Assembly (NCBI RefSeq): GCF_023715535.1
Contig: NZ_JAMBOI010000012.1
Coordinates: forward strand, 18,498-82,497
Origin: Sporosarcina luteola
GTDB lineage: Bacteria; Bacillota; Bacilli; Bacillales_A; Planococcaceae
Length of the DNA stretch: 64,000 bases
Reading direction: 5' to 3'
Positions 1 to 8,798 of this stretch are shown one piece after another (the first letter of the stretch is position 1; each line of letters starts with the position of its first letter). Made by a program: the position numbers and the translations under genes. The notes under the pieces were generated by a model. That model ran no database searches, had not been told where the DNA came from, and worked only from the letters and a program-made list of their open reading frames with translations.

Positions 1-856
1 CTGTCTGTAAAAATCGCTGTTCAGAAACGATGCCCGTTAAGCGCCCGACAACTTGCGATCCGATGATGAGTCCTATTCCATTCATGCCGAATAACACACT
101 AAATAGTTGCGGCGAAACACCGTAAATCGTTTGATACACAAAGGGAGTCCCCGCAACATAAGCGAAGATACCAGCCATAATGAACCCTTGTGCGAGTGCA
201 TAGCCCATAAAGCTACGATTTTTCAGTAATGATTGGAAGTTTTTAAATGTCTGGTTGAGATTGCTGGGGACTCGCATATCGTGCGATAATGATTCATCCA
301 TCTTCCAAATCACAACAATGGCCAACAAAAGACCAATAAAACTTAATGTGATAAATATGCCTTTCCAATCCGTAAACGCGAGAATGACTCCTCCTAGAAG
401 AGGTGCGAGAATCGGCGCCAGGTTATTGATCAGCATGAGGAGTGCGAAAAACTTCGTTAATTCCCTTCCACTGTATACGTCCCGGACGACTGCTCTGGAG
501 ATGACAATTCCCGCAGATGCCGCAAATCCTTGTAGGAAACGAGCCGCAATGAACAATCCAATATTGGGTGCAAAGGCACAAAGGATTGATGCCGCCAAGT
601 AAACGATCAGTGCAACGACTAACGGTTTCTTTCGTCCATGGACATCACTCATCGGACCTAGCACTAACTGTCCTAATCCGATTCCGACTAACGTCGCTGT
701 CAGACTCACTTGTACCAAGGAAGGAGTTGTGCCAAATGCAGTAACAATTGTCGGGAATGACGGTAAATACATATCAATGGTTAAAGGGCCCATCGCTGCC
801 AGCGTCCCTAAAAGCAGTGCCAGCTTTAAGCGCTTAGCTCCTGTTAATGTTTTCAT
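1..856 (-). CDS. Bcr/CflA-family MFS drug exporter (3' end beyond window)
   Basis: The reverse strand reads as an open frame from an ATG at 856 to the window edge, about 285 residues of a 12-helix transporter. It begins MKTLTGAKRLKLALLLGTLA and carries the early motif GPLTIDMYLPSFP and the loop 2-3 signature LGPMSDVHGRKKPL. These are typical of Bcr/CflA proton-driven exporters of bicyclomycin, chloramphenicol or other small toxic compounds. AGAAAGG lies about 12 bases before the start. The rest of the C-terminal half is missing only because the window ends. The substrate cannot be told from sequence. Confidence 0.85.
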   Translation of the reverse strand, partial: MKTLTGAKRLKLALLLGTLAAMGPLTIDMYLPSFPTIVTAFGTTPSLVQVSLTATLVGIGLGQLVLGPMSDVHGRKKPLVVALIVYLAASILCAFAPNIGLFIAARFLQGFAASAGIVISRAVVRDVYSGRELTKFFALLMLINNLAPILAPLLGGVILAFTDWKGIFITLSFIGLLLAIVVIWKMDESLSHDMRVPSNLNQTFKNFQSLLKNRSFMGYALAQGFIMAGIFAYVAGTPFVYQTIYGVSPQLFSVLFGMNGIGLIIGSQVVGRLTGIVSEQRFLQT

Positions 857-991
857 GATGTTTTCAACCTTTCTAAGCTTAAAGGCGGCAAATTCGGTAC
901 CTACCTATGTAAACATAAGTTTCTACTTTATCACCAAAATGTCTAAAACGAAAGAATTAGGCTTCCCATTGAACTCAATTGATGAAAAGCA

Positions 992-1032
992 AAAAAAGAG
1001 CAACCACCCAGAAAGCTGGGAGTTGCTCTTTT
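992..1032 (-). terminator. Terminator of the purine permease gene
   Basis: Inverted repeat AAGAGCAAC ... GTTGCTCTT with an inner CCCAG/CTGGG extension, followed on the reverse strand by a run of seven T. It lies just after the permease stop codon. Confidence 0.85.
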
Positions 1033-1047
1033 CGTTACTTGCAAAGT

Positions 1048-2346
1048 TTAATGCGGCAGAAATGCTAATTGATAAAAGAACAGAATCGCGAACACATACA
1101 CAAGTGGATGGACAGCACGCCATTTCCCCATAACAACCTTTAAGATTGGATAAGAAATGAAACCTAATGCAATCCCTGTTGCAATACTCGAAGTGAGCGG
1201 CATGCTTAAGATGATTAGAAATGCGGGGAATGCTTCGTCAATCTCATCCCATTTGATTTTGGCAATTGCCCCCATCATTAAACTGCCGACAATAATCAAC
1301 GCAGGTGCAGTAATTGAAGATAAACCTGAAATCGCACTAACTAACGGTCCGAAAAACGCTGCAACGATAAATAGAATAGCGACAGTTACTGTAGTTAGCC
1401 CAGTTCGTCCACCTGCTGCTACGCCTGCAGATGATTCAATATAAGCACTTGTCGGGGTTGTCCCGAACATCGAGCCAGCAGTGGCAGCAACAGAGTCTGC
1501 GAGTAGAGCTTGGCGTGCCCTTGGCATTTTATTATCCTTCATTAACCCCGCTTGCTGTGCAACCCCAATCATCGTTCCAGTCGTATCAAAAATTGTCACC
1601 ATGAGGAATGAAAAGACGACAGGAAACAGCATGTGACTCCAAACATCTGTAATAGCAGCGAACGGATTGGAGACAATGATTCCTTCAGGAAGCGAAGGCA
1701 TCTGAACGAAACCGTGATCAAAGGATAGATGTCCTGTGAAAAAGGCAACTAGTGCCGTAATGATCATGCCGATGAACAATGCCCCATGTACCCTCAACGC
1801 CATAAATATTAATGTAACCGTAAGACCAAGCAAGCCAAAAAGCACAGTAGGTGAATGTAGATCCCCAAGCGCTACAAGATTGGACGGATGGGAGACGATC
1901 ATCCCAGCCTGTCTCATTCCAATAAAGGCGATAAACAAGCCAATCCCCGCTGTAATCCCGTGTTTCAAGTTATCAGGAATCGCCTCAATTAACACTTTCC
2001 GGAAAGACGTCAACGACAAAATAACAAAAATCAAACCCGCAACGAAAACAGCTGAGAACGCTGTTTCATACGTAATACCATTTGTTCCAACGACCGAATA
2101 GGCGAAATACGCATTCATACCCATCCCCGGTGCAATCGCAATCGGATAATTTGCTGCTAGCGCCATCCAAAGGGTTCCGATAACAGTAGCAATTATCGTA
2201 GCCGTAAACACCTGATCGAATGGCACGCCCGCATCTTTCAAAATGATCGGATTGACGATCACGATATATACCATCGTAAAAAAGGTTGTGAACCCTGCTA
2301 GGACTTCCGTTTTTACAGTTGTATTGTTTTCTTGTAATTTAAACAC
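1048..2346 (-). CDS. NCS2/AzgA-family guanine-hypoxanthine permease
   Basis: A 432-residue polytopic transporter of the nucleobase:cation symporter-2 family, AzgA (PbuG/PbuO) branch. These import hypoxanthine, guanine or adenine with protons. Visible signatures are AGFTTFFTMVYIVIVNP near the N-terminus, GMGMNAYFAYSVV, GIGLFIAFIGMRQAG and FDTTGTMIGVAQQAG. The start chosen is GTG at 2346 because GGAGGAG lies seven bases before it. The upstream in-frame ATG at 2418 has no such site and would lie within the promoter. B. subtilis pbuG has a guanine riboswitch, but the roughly 45-base leader here is too short for one. Confidence 0.9.
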   Translation of the reverse strand: MFKLQENNTTVKTEVLAGFTTFFTMVYIVIVNPIILKDAGVPFDQVFTATIIATVIGTLWMALAANYPIAIAPGMGMNAYFAYSVVGTNGITYETAFSAVFVAGLIFVILSLTSFRKVLIEAIPDNLKHGITAGIGLFIAFIGMRQAGMIVSHPSNLVALGDLHSPTVLFGLLGLTVTLIFMALRVHGALFIGMIITALVAFFTGHLSFDHGFVQMPSLPEGIIVSNPFAAITDVWSHMLFPVVFSFLMVTIFDTTGTMIGVAQQAGLMKDNKMPRARQALLADSVAATAGSMFGTTPTSAYIESSAGVAAGGRTGLTTVTVAILFIVAAFFGPLVSAISGLSSITAPALIIVGSLMMGAIAKIKWDEIDEAFPAFLIILSMPLTSSIATGIALGFISYPILKVVMGKWRAVHPLVYVFAILFFYQLAFLPH

Positions 2347-2389
2347 GAAAAAACTCCTCCAAAGACGAACGTTATTTAACACCTTACAT

Positions 2390-2418
2390 ATATTATTCGT
2401 TTTTAGCGGAGTTTTCAA
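2390..2418 (-). promoter_or_regulatory. Sigma-A-type promoter of the purine permease
   Basis: On the reverse strand, TTGAAA (2413-2418) and TAATAT (2390-2395) are separated by exactly 17 bases. They stand about 45 bases before the GTG start, and no purine-riboswitch core fits in between. Confidence 0.7.
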
Positions 2419-2440
2419 GTGTTAATTGAAATCTTTTTAA

Positions 2441-2580
2441 GGTTTATGATCACTCAACGGGGTTTATGATCACTCTACAGGATTTATGATCACTCAACTG
2501 GGTTTATGATCACTCAACAGGATTTATGATCACTCAACGGGGGTTATGATCACTCAACAGGATTTATGATCACTCAGCGT
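2441..2580. repeat. 20-bp minisatellite, seven units
   Basis: Seven head-to-tail 20-base units, consensus GGTTTATGATCACTCAACAG with one to four changes each. The last unit runs into the acetyltransferase gene, whose TGA stop is formed by the repeat's CACTCA segment. The same TTATGATCACT unit returns at 49.8 kb. There are no unique spacers, so this is not a CRISPR. Confidence 0.97.
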
Positions 2581-3029
2581 TTTTTCAGCTGAAGAGATAT
2601 TTCTTTTTTAAACACATAGCTCACTTTGTCATAGTCCATTTTTTCTTCATAAAATCGATGTGCATCGGTTCTCTGTAATCCTGAGGACAAGGCGACACTT
2701 CCATAGCCATTTCCTTTCGCCCAATCTTGTACATACAAAAGAAGTTTTTCCCCATATCCATGTGAACGCTTGTTTTTATCCGTAACCAAATCACAAACCC
2801 AAACAAAACGCCCATAGTAAAGAGTGATCATAGGTTTAAAGCCGGTAACTGCGACAATCTCCCCTTGATCATACAAAGCGACTAATCGATACATATCCTT
2901 TTCTTTGGCTTCCGCCACTAAATCGAGATAGGCTTTTTCGTCAAGATGAGTACGTAGTTGGTTCATTACCGGGAAGGCTTCTAAAAACTCCTTGTGAGAG
3001 TGAAGTTCTTTAATAGCTGATGTGTCCAT
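2574..3029 (-). CDS. GNAT-family N-acetyltransferase
   Basis: A 151-residue single-domain acetyl-CoA-dependent acyltransferase. The fold is indicated by the strand-rich centre ([27 protein letters not shown]), where RSHGYG is the Q/RxxGxG acetyl-CoA pyrophosphate loop. A C-terminal [21 protein letters not shown] segment is usual in GNATs. GGGAG precedes the ATG at 3029. The acceptor substrate cannot be predicted. Its last codons lie inside the minisatellite, so the repeat has supplied or replaced the natural 3' end. The gene stands alone on the reverse strand behind the M50-like gene. Confidence 0.88.
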   Translation of the reverse strand: MDTSAIKELHSHKEFLEAFPVMNQLRTHLDEKAYLDLVAEAKEKDMYRLVALYDQGEIVAVTGFKPMITLYYGRFVWVCDLVTDKNKRSHGYGEKLLLYVQDWAKGNGYGSVALSSGLQRTDAHRFYEEKMDYDKVSYVFKKEISLQLKKR

Positions 3030-3042
3030 TGGAATCTCCCTT

Positions 3043-3510
3043 TTAATTTTTCAACAGTCGTAATAACTGTAAGCCATCAGATGGATGACCACTATATCCC
3101 CACATCCAACGAGGGTATTTCATAGGGATTATTGTAACAGCAAACTGAAAGAAGTTTACTAGCGTTATCCACCAAAACAATGTTTGCATATCACCTCGAG
3201 GACCAAGCAGCGTCAGCAGTCCAAATAAAAGCGCTAGTAATAACGACATTAAAGGTCCACCGATTAGTGCAATCGCTCTCTGTCGTTTACTTAACTCTCC
3301 TTCCCAATAGGCAAAACCTATATAGGACCAAATAATATGAAAGTGCAGCCGTCCTAATCTGAAGATCTCTTTATTCTTCTCACTCTTCGATCCTAGATAA
3401 ATATGCACGTGGTTTTTTGAAGCGAAAACAGCACCGAGTCCATGTCCTATTTCATGCAGCAATACACAGGTCGGTGCAATTATAATATAGAAGATAATGA
3501 TCAGTAACAT
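3043..3510 (-). CDS. M50-like membrane zinc metallopeptidase
   Basis: A 155-residue integral membrane protein with the zinc-binding motif HEIGH in its first hydrophobic segment, followed by about three more membrane segments. This architecture is that of small site-2-protease-like or YwmF/SpoIVFB-like peptidases. The start is set at ATG 3510, which follows GGGGG with seven bases between; the ATG eight codons upstream lacks a site. The PSDG near the C-terminus ([13 protein letters not shown]) matches the third metal-ligand Asp-Gly of M50 proteins. The substrate is unknown. Only 13 bases separate its stop from the acetyltransferase start, so the two are probably cotranscribed. Confidence 0.75.
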   Translation of the reverse strand: MLLIIIFYIIIAPTCVLLHEIGHGLGAVFASKNHVHIYLGSKSEKNKEIFRLGRLHFHIIWSYIGFAYWEGELSKRQRAIALIGGPLMSLLLALLFGLLTLLGPRGDMQTLFWWITLVNFFQFAVTIIPMKYPRWMWGYSGHPSDGLQLLRLLKN

Positions 3511-3683
3511 GTATCTACCCCCTTCTCCCCACAAATCCCATAATCGAAATCCTATTAAATTGATTGCCTATATCGGCACCACATTTAACTGCTCTCCTTA
3601 ACCTTTGGACAATGAAATGAGCACCTTGAAATTTCTTCATACTGAAGAAACAACGAGTCGTACTTTCTTTCAAATAGCATTAT

Positions 3684-3929
3684 TTAATTGATTTCCTGAG
3701 CCAACTCCAAAAGCCCAATTAAAATCACGAAGATCAACATACCTAAACTGATTACGCCCAGACCCATACCTGACCAAGAACCGATAAGTAAGGATGTTAG
3801 AAGAACTGCTACAAAGGCAAACAGGCAAATTAGTAGTGATCTTTCATTAGTTTGTCTCAGACTCTTAGAAGCAATAAAAACTAATGAATTTACAACAAAT
3901 CCTAAACCGATTGGTATAAAAATATCCAT
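3684..3929 (-). CDS. Small three-helix membrane protein (YesK-like)
   Basis: About 81 residues with three hydrophobic segments and a WSGMGLGVISLGMLIF stretch that resembles the YesK family of Bacillus; no function is known. The ATG at 3929 (MDIFIPIG) is preferred over the one seven codons earlier because AAGGTGG lies eight bases before it. The family assignment rests on memory of short hydrophobic patterns and is tentative. Confidence 0.65.
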   Translation of the reverse strand: MDIFIPIGLGFVVNSLVFIASKSLRQTNERSLLICLFAFVAVLLTSLLIGSWSGMGLGVISLGMLIFVILIGLLELAQEIN

Positions 3930-4022
3930 CTCCATTACCACCTTATCCAAATGGTATAACCAATTTCATAAATTTAGTAACAGTAGAAGAGAGTTATTCT
4001 GCTAACGTTAATTATGGTCTTG

Positions 4023-4412
4023 CTATTTAAGTTGCTCCAGTATTAATCCTAAATCCTCAGGATAAGAATGGGGTATCGTTTTTATTTCAGATAAAGACTT
4101 CCATTCGGCTTCGGCAATAATTTCATCAGGATCATTTATTCCGCTGCTTTCACCGATCTTTTCAACCCTGAAATAATATGTTTTTACCTGAATTTCATTT
4201 ATGGTCGTTTCTTTCACCTTTAAACGTTCAATGACTTTCACATCATATCCCGTTTCTTCTTTAACCTCTCTAACGCAACATTCTTCTGGGCTTTCACCTC
4301 CCTCAATACCACCGGATGGTACTGCCCACCCCTCTGACTCGAAGCTTTTCACCATTAATATTTCCTGTTGTTCATTAATACAAATACCTGCTGAACCTGA
4401 CCAACTTTTCAT
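4023..4412 (-). CDS. Nudix hydrolase
   Basis: A 129-residue protein with an intact Nudix box GGIEGGESPEECCVREVKEE followed by TGYDV, matching GX5EX7REUXEEXGU; the two Glu of REVKEE bind the metal. The family hydrolyses nucleoside diphosphates linked to another moiety. The short length and lack of extra domains give no hint of the nucleotide. GGGGGG lies nine bases before the start. It follows the APH-like gene on the same strand with about 150 bases between, which hold only a possible 29-codon ORF. Confidence 0.9.
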   Translation of the reverse strand: MKSWSGSAGICINEQQEILMVKSFESEGWAVPSGGIEGGESPEECCVREVKEETGYDVKVIERLKVKETTINEIQVKTYYFRVEKIGESSGINDPDEIIAEAEWKSLSEIKTIPHSYPEDLGLILEQLK

Positions 4413-4466
4413 TCTCCTATCCCCCCGCCAAGTACCCTAATTGAATAGCATATTCACTTTCTCGTC

Positions 4467-4556
4467 TCAATCCATCCTTCGTTCTAAAGGATCTCCTATC
4501 ACTTTTTTCTGCAGATTCTTCCACTTACGTTTCGCCATAAGAATTTCATCAATCAT
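4467..4556 (-). other. Possible 29-codon ORF after the APH-like gene
   Basis: An open frame starts three bases after the kinase stop codon (ATG at 4556) and reads MIDEILMAKRKWKNLQKKV followed by ten more residues. It has no clear ribosome site of its own, but its position suits translational coupling. It could equally be the decayed tail of a longer gene. I do not recognise it. Confidence 0.3.
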
Positions 4557-4559
4557 CCG

Positions 4560-5423
4560 TCAAAGTAACACTTTTTTTAGGATTGAAAGATTTTCCTTCA
4601 GAAATGAAGCGTTCTTTTCAATTCCACGGCGTTTACACCAGCCAATACTATTAAAAGCATCAGTAAATTGATAAAAAGGCAACACAACCTCTAAATCAAT
4701 TATTGGTCTTACGGTGTTATAGCCTTCCTCATAAGACTGATACAGGTTAAAATCAAAGCTTAAAAAATCACGGTACAGTTTAGTGAAATCGATTTCTGTT
4801 GAACCAAATCGTACACTTTCAAAGTCGATCAGACCTGACACCTTACCTTCATCAACAATAATATTGGCTGGACGAAAATCCATATGTATAAAGCTCGGAC
4901 CATCTGAAGGCGGGAGTTGGAGTTTCATATTTTCGAACTTTTCAATGGCCTGCCTGTATAAGCATTCATCCAAGACTTCCTTTACATCCTCAGCAAAACT
5001 ATAAAATTGCCGTTCCACAAAATTAGACCAATCCGGAAATTCATTTTTTATTCCAGTTAATTGTAAGATGGAAGGCGGCTGGATTTGATGCATTGAGGCA
5101 TGAAGGACTCCAACCTGAAACGCTACTGTGGGTAGATCTTTATTTGTTAGGGGTTGTCCCTTTAATTCAGTTAATAAGAACGCACCGGGACACTCTTCAT
5201 CACCAGACCAATAATCCAACATTTCAGGAATGGAAACTCTATCTTTTAAGATTTCATAGGCTTCCAACTCTCGTTGACATTTCAATGTTGTGTAAGGTAT
5301 TTTCACAAATACAACTTCCCCAATATCCAAGTAACATTTATAAACTGTGGAACTATGGGAATCTTCAACTTCATTTATTGATAAAACATTCAATTTGAAT
5401 TGCTGAATGACTCGATTTAACAT
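4560..5423 (-). CDS. Aminoglycoside-phosphotransferase-fold kinase
   Basis: A 287-residue protein of the APH/choline-kinase superfamily. The catalytic Brenner motif is FIHMDFRPANIIVD (HxDxxxxN, here with Phe-Arg inside), followed by the DFE-type metal motif LIDFESVRFG. The N-terminal lobe contains VKIPY with the ATP-binding Lys. Such kinases phosphorylate aminoglycosides, but also many small alcohols, so antibiotic resistance should not be assumed. AGGAGGGG precedes the ATG. The downstream Nudix gene could be in the same transcript. Confidence 0.85.
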   Translation of the reverse strand: MLNRVIQQFKLNVLSINEVEDSHSSTVYKCYLDIGEVVFVKIPYTTLKCQRELEAYEILKDRVSIPEMLDYWSGDEECPGAFLLTELKGQPLTNKDLPTVAFQVGVLHASMHQIQPPSILQLTGIKNEFPDWSNFVERQFYSFAEDVKEVLDECLYRQAIEKFENMKLQLPPSDGPSFIHMDFRPANIIVDEGKVSGLIDFESVRFGSTEIDFTKLYRDFLSFDFNLYQSYEEGYNTVRPIIDLEVVLPFYQFTDAFNSIGWCKRRGIEKNASFLKENLSILKKVLL

Positions 5424-5565
5424 TCAACCCCTCCTTCTTCATTAATCAAAAACAATCAGCATTGAATTCAGTTTCCTGCCAACAATCCATTAGCCTGTAT
5501 GTATCTTCGAAAAAGTATAGAACACCGGCTCGTCTATACTATTCAGGGTTTAACGTTCTCTATTA

Positions 5566-5973
5566 CTACTTGAAAAGCTTTTTTATTAATGCCAACACGA
5601 AAAAATGAATGACTCCACCGAACATACCTAATATCAACATGAAGATGATTGAATAAAGATTAAATAGAATCACACTACCAAGAAGCCCCGCCAAACCGCC
5701 GAAACCTATAAACAAAAGTGCCTTTCCCCAATTCGGGTACATTTTAGTTCGGGCAGAAAAGTCGATGTACAATGAAACAGGAAATGCCCCAAACCCGAAG
5801 AAAGGCCACGAATATATCCCCACCACCAAGACAGTTGAGCCAAAACCCCAAGAGTCTTGAAAAGCAATCATCGAATAAAGAGCCATGAAAATTCCAAAGA
5901 GAAAGGGAGAAATGAAAATCGTTAAAAAGTAGAGAGAAAAACGATCAAATGTCTCCTTATAGTTTAGCGTCAT
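5566..5973 (-). CDS. Hypothetical four-helix membrane protein
   Basis: A 135-residue protein with about four hydrophobic segments (around residues 12-35, 45-65, 84-105, 108-130). I recognise no family. GAGAGG lies eight bases before the ATG, and its first 17 bases overlap the end of the EamA transporter gene, so it is almost surely translated from the same transcript and may act with it. No catalytic motif is visible. Confidence 0.75.
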   Translation of the reverse strand: MTLNYKETFDRFSLYFLTIFISPFLFGIFMALYSMIAFQDSWGFGSTVLVVGIYSWPFFGFGAFPVSLYIDFSARTKMYPNWGKALLFIGFGGLAGLLGSVILFNLYSIIFMLILGMFGGVIHFFVLALIKKLFK

Positions 5974-6853
5974 GATGAATAGCCTCTCTTTCCATCCTTA
6001 ACCTAGCCGTCCAATTCACTAAGAAGATGCCAATAAATATACAAACTCCACCAAGGATTACGTTCCACGAAATCGATTCATCTAATAATAGCCAACCCGT
6101 GAGAACGCCGAAAAATGGAGCTAAAAACAGAAATGCGCTTGTCTTTCCCGGATCACCTTTCTGTAGAAGATAAAACCAAACTGCAAATTGTACAATGGAA
6201 GCCATTAAGGCCAACCATACTAAAATGGCAATTGATATTGGGGTAATTTGAAACGAAGGGTCTTCCAATAGAAAACTGCCAACGAACAGAATCAGCCCAC
6301 CAAACAACATTTGATAAGCCGTTAATACCCATGTATTAATCTGTGTGCCCCACTTTTTAATTAGTAGAGTGCCGATAGCCCACGAAATGGCTGATAAAAA
6401 ACCATAAAGTGTTCCAATTCGTAAGTCCACCTGTGCACCAAGCGTAATCAGTACGCCAATAAAACCCAAAATAACGCCCAGCCATTGTCGCCAACTATAC
6501 GTCATTTTCATGAAAAGTGTTCCAAATAGTACAACCAATAGTGGATTCGTAAATGTTAAGATAGATGATTGCCCCGCTGTTATCGTACGCAAACTGACAA
6601 AGATGCATCCCATGACAGCTGCTGTTTGAAAGAATCCAATCAATGCTATTTTCAACCAAACCGAAACATGCTTCGGATATGGGATTCGTAAACACTTTAC
6701 AATAATCGCCATAAGGACCCCAGCTAGGAGGAAACGTAGTGCAACCAACATGATCGGTGTAGCGTATGCCAATCCAATCTTTCCAATCGTGAAAGCAGAC
6801 CCCATTAGCGATGTCGTCAATACGACTAGAAATGCAAATAGCCACTTGTTCAT
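5957..6853 (-). CDS. EamA/DMT-superfamily permease
   Basis: A 298-residue ten-helix drug/metabolite transporter with two EamA repeats. The first contains LRFLLAGVLMAIIVK and ends at LLVVLFGTLFMKMTYSWRQWLGVILGF; the second contains AISWAIGTLLIKKWG and LFLAPFFGVLTGWLLLDESISWNVILGG, typical family signatures. It exports metabolites or amino-acid-like compounds; substrate unknown. AGGAG lies seven to eight bases before the ATG. The next gene overlaps it by 17 bases. Confidence 0.9.
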   Translation of the reverse strand: MNKWLFAFLVVLTTSLMGSAFTIGKIGLAYATPIMLVALRFLLAGVLMAIIVKCLRIPYPKHVSVWLKIALIGFFQTAAVMGCIFVSLRTITAGQSSILTFTNPLLVVLFGTLFMKMTYSWRQWLGVILGFIGVLITLGAQVDLRIGTLYGFLSAISWAIGTLLIKKWGTQINTWVLTAYQMLFGGLILFVGSFLLEDPSFQITPISIAILVWLALMASIVQFAVWFYLLQKGDPGKTSAFLFLAPFFGVLTGWLLLDESISWNVILGGVCIFIGIFLVNWTARLRMEREAIHHDAKL

Positions 6854-7090
6854 AAAGGTAATCTCCTTCGAAGGTACTCTTCATAATTGAAAGTTTGCAA
6901 GTTTCATACAAAAAGTATAACACTTAAAAGCGGAGGATAGATGAAGTAATCTGTCATTTATTACAAATCATTTGGCTGAAAGTTTCCGGGGCCCCAGCAT
7001 TTGATTAAAAACGTATGGGCGTTACAATGAGATTACTGTCAATGGTTAGCAGCTACCGCATTCTTACATGTTTCAGGAGGAAATTTAACG

Positions 7091-7426
7091 ATGTCCTATT
7101 TATATTTAGCACTTTCTATATCTCTGGAGCTAATTGGCACTTCTTTATTAAAAGCCTCGGAGGGATTTACAAAACTGTTCCCTACACTGGGGGTCATCAT
7201 CGCTTTCATTAGTTGCTTTTTCTTTTTATCGCTGTCCTTGAAAACAATCCCTTTAAACACTGCCTATGCGATTTGGTCAGGAATCGGGATTGTTGCGACT
7301 GTGATCATTTCAGTTAGCATCTGGAAGGAAAAAATCAATTTGGCTAGCATTGTCGGAATCACTTTCATACTTGTTGGAGTGGTAATTTTGAATTTATTCG
7401 GACCGGGGCAAAACGAAGCCAGCTAG
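7091..7426 (+). CDS. Small multidrug resistance (SMR) family exporter
   Basis: A 111-residue four-helix protein. The membrane-embedded Glu of helix 1 is present (ISLELIGTSLLKASEGF), as are the helix 3 signature LNTAYAIWSGIGIVATVIISVSIWKE and the C-terminal helix. SMR proteins dimerise and exchange protons for cationic drugs or guanidinium. AGGAGG stands before the ATG. This is a single-subunit gene, not a YkkC/YkkD-type pair. The stretch before it (6960-7080) could fold, but I could not match it to a guanidine riboswitch. Confidence 0.92.
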   Translation: MSYLYLALSISLELIGTSLLKASEGFTKLFPTLGVIIAFISCFFFLSLSLKTIPLNTAYAIWSGIGIVATVIISVSIWKEKINLASIVGITFILVGVVILNLFGPGQNEAS

Positions 7427-7440
7427 CAGTACTAATGGGC

Positions 7441-7490
7441 CTTTGTAGGAAAGAATGGAACCCTTGTCGAGATAATGGAGCCCTTGATCC
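7441..7490. repeat. Two-unit 20-bp repeat after the SMR gene
   Basis: Two imperfect units AATGGAACCCTTGTCGAGAT and AATGGAGCCCTTGATCCTTA follow the SMR stop codon. The period is again 20 bases, as in the larger arrays of this window. Confidence 0.5.
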
Positions 7491-7577
7491 TTAACAAGAA
7501 TGTATCAGTGCATTAGACAATAAAAAATGATACTATTTGATGAGCAAAGGATTTTGCATGCAACAGGAGGATATAAG

Positions 7578-8555
7578 ATGAATAACGAGGATAATTTTTG
7601 GCTTGAATTGCCGAAGCCGTTTTTTATATTAGCACCAATGGAAGATGTTACAGACGTCGTGTTTCGTCACGTCATCAGCGCAGCAGCAAGACCCGATGTA
7701 TTCTTTACGGAGTTCACGAATACGGAAAGCTACTGCCATCCTGAAGGAAGAGATAGTGTGCGCGGCCGGTTGACGTTCACGGAAGATGAACAACCGATTG
7801 TCGCTCATATTTGGGGCGATAAACCTGAGTTCTTTTCACAGATGAGCATCGATATGAAAAAACTTGGTTTCCGTGGTATCGATCTGAATATGGGATGCCC
7901 CGTTCCTAACGTTGCAGCCAACGGAAAAGGTGCTGGTTTAATACAACGTCCGGAAGTGGCAGCAGAACTTATTCAAGCCGCAAAAGCTGGTGGATTGCCA
8001 GTCAGTGTTAAAACAAGATTAGGCTACAGTGAAATTGACGAATGGCGCGATTGGTTAAGACATGTACTGAAACAAGACATCGCGAATCTTTCCATCCACC
8101 TACGCACAAGGAAAGAAATGAGTAAAGTGGATGCACACTGGGAACTGATTCCGAAAATAAAAAAACTGCGTGATGAAATTGCTCCTAATACATTGTTAAC
8201 GATTAATGGCGATATCCCTGACCGCGCAACTGGGTTGAAATTAGTGGAACAATACGGCGTGGATGGCGTCATGATTGGCCGAGGCGTGTTCACGAATCCT
8301 TTCGCATTTGAAGAGGAACCTACAGAACGCAGCGTGAAAGAATATCTCGATTTATTACTGCTGCACTTGGATCTCCACGATAAATACTCAAACGAACTTG
8401 AACCGCGTCCATATAAACCACTTGTCCGCTTCTTCAAAATCTATATTCGCGGATTTAGGGGTGCTGGTGAGTTGAGGAATCGATTGATGGATACGAAGTC
8501 GACGGATGAGGTGCGGGAATTGGTGAAGGAAGTTTTGGAAAAAGAACTGGATTGA
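7578..8555 (+). CDS. tRNA-dihydrouridine synthase
   Basis: A 325-residue flavoprotein of the Dus family that reduces uridine in the tRNA D-loop using FMN and NADPH. Visible are the FMN-barrel start [16 protein letters not shown], the catalytic-Cys motif [10 protein letters not shown], the phosphate-site [12 protein letters not shown] and VSVKTRLG. It fits the subgroup found in many bacilli beside the DusB pair; which uridine it modifies is not clear. The start is ATG 7578, seven bases after AGGAGG; the ATG 17 codons upstream lacks a site. A strong terminator follows. Confidence 0.92.
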   Translation: MNNEDNFWLELPKPFFILAPMEDVTDVVFRHVISAAARPDVFFTEFTNTESYCHPEGRDSVRGRLTFTEDEQPIVAHIWGDKPEFFSQMSIDMKKLGFRGIDLNMGCPVPNVAANGKGAGLIQRPEVAAELIQAAKAGGLPVSVKTRLGYSEIDEWRDWLRHVLKQDIANLSIHLRTRKEMSKVDAHWELIPKIKKLRDEIAPNTLLTINGDIPDRATGLKLVEQYGVDGVMIGRGVFTNPFAFEEEPTERSVKEYLDLLLLHLDLHDKYSNELEPRPYKPLVRFFKIYIRGFRGAGELRNRLMDTKSTDEVRELVKEVLEKELD

Positions 8556-8577
8556 CACGAATATAATAAACCCAAGT

Positions 8578-8620
8578 AGAGAGGTTGGAAAATGAGAGCA
8601 CTTTCCAACCTCTCTTTTTT
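8578..8620 (+). terminator. Terminator of the Dus gene
   Basis: Stem AGAGAGGTTGGAAA / TTTCCAACCTCTCT with a short loop and six following T. Confidence 0.92.
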
Positions 8621-8798
8621 ATCACGAATATTCAGATGAGTACTCCTCTTTAAAATACACGTAAGTTTGCGATATGTATAATTACGTGCTAAAATAAATT
8701 GAATTTAATCCCAAAAGAAAGACGAAGACCGTTAAACCACGCATACTCATTACCCAAAATGCATTTGTTTTAAAATTCGTTTACGAGGTGGTTTGAAG

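Noticed and set aside
729..1133. Plus-strand 134-codon frame
   Set aside because: Antisense to the MFS gene and the purine permease terminator.
2347..2430. Purine riboswitch before the permease
   Set aside because: The transcript leader is too short and lacks the conserved three-way junction bases.
2441..2580. CRISPR array
   Set aside because: Units follow each other without unique spacers and no cas genes are present.
7578..8555. Loss of catalytic Cys in the Dus protein
   Set aside because: The Cys of the NMGCP motif, the one used by the family, is present; the apparent gap was in a less conserved loop.
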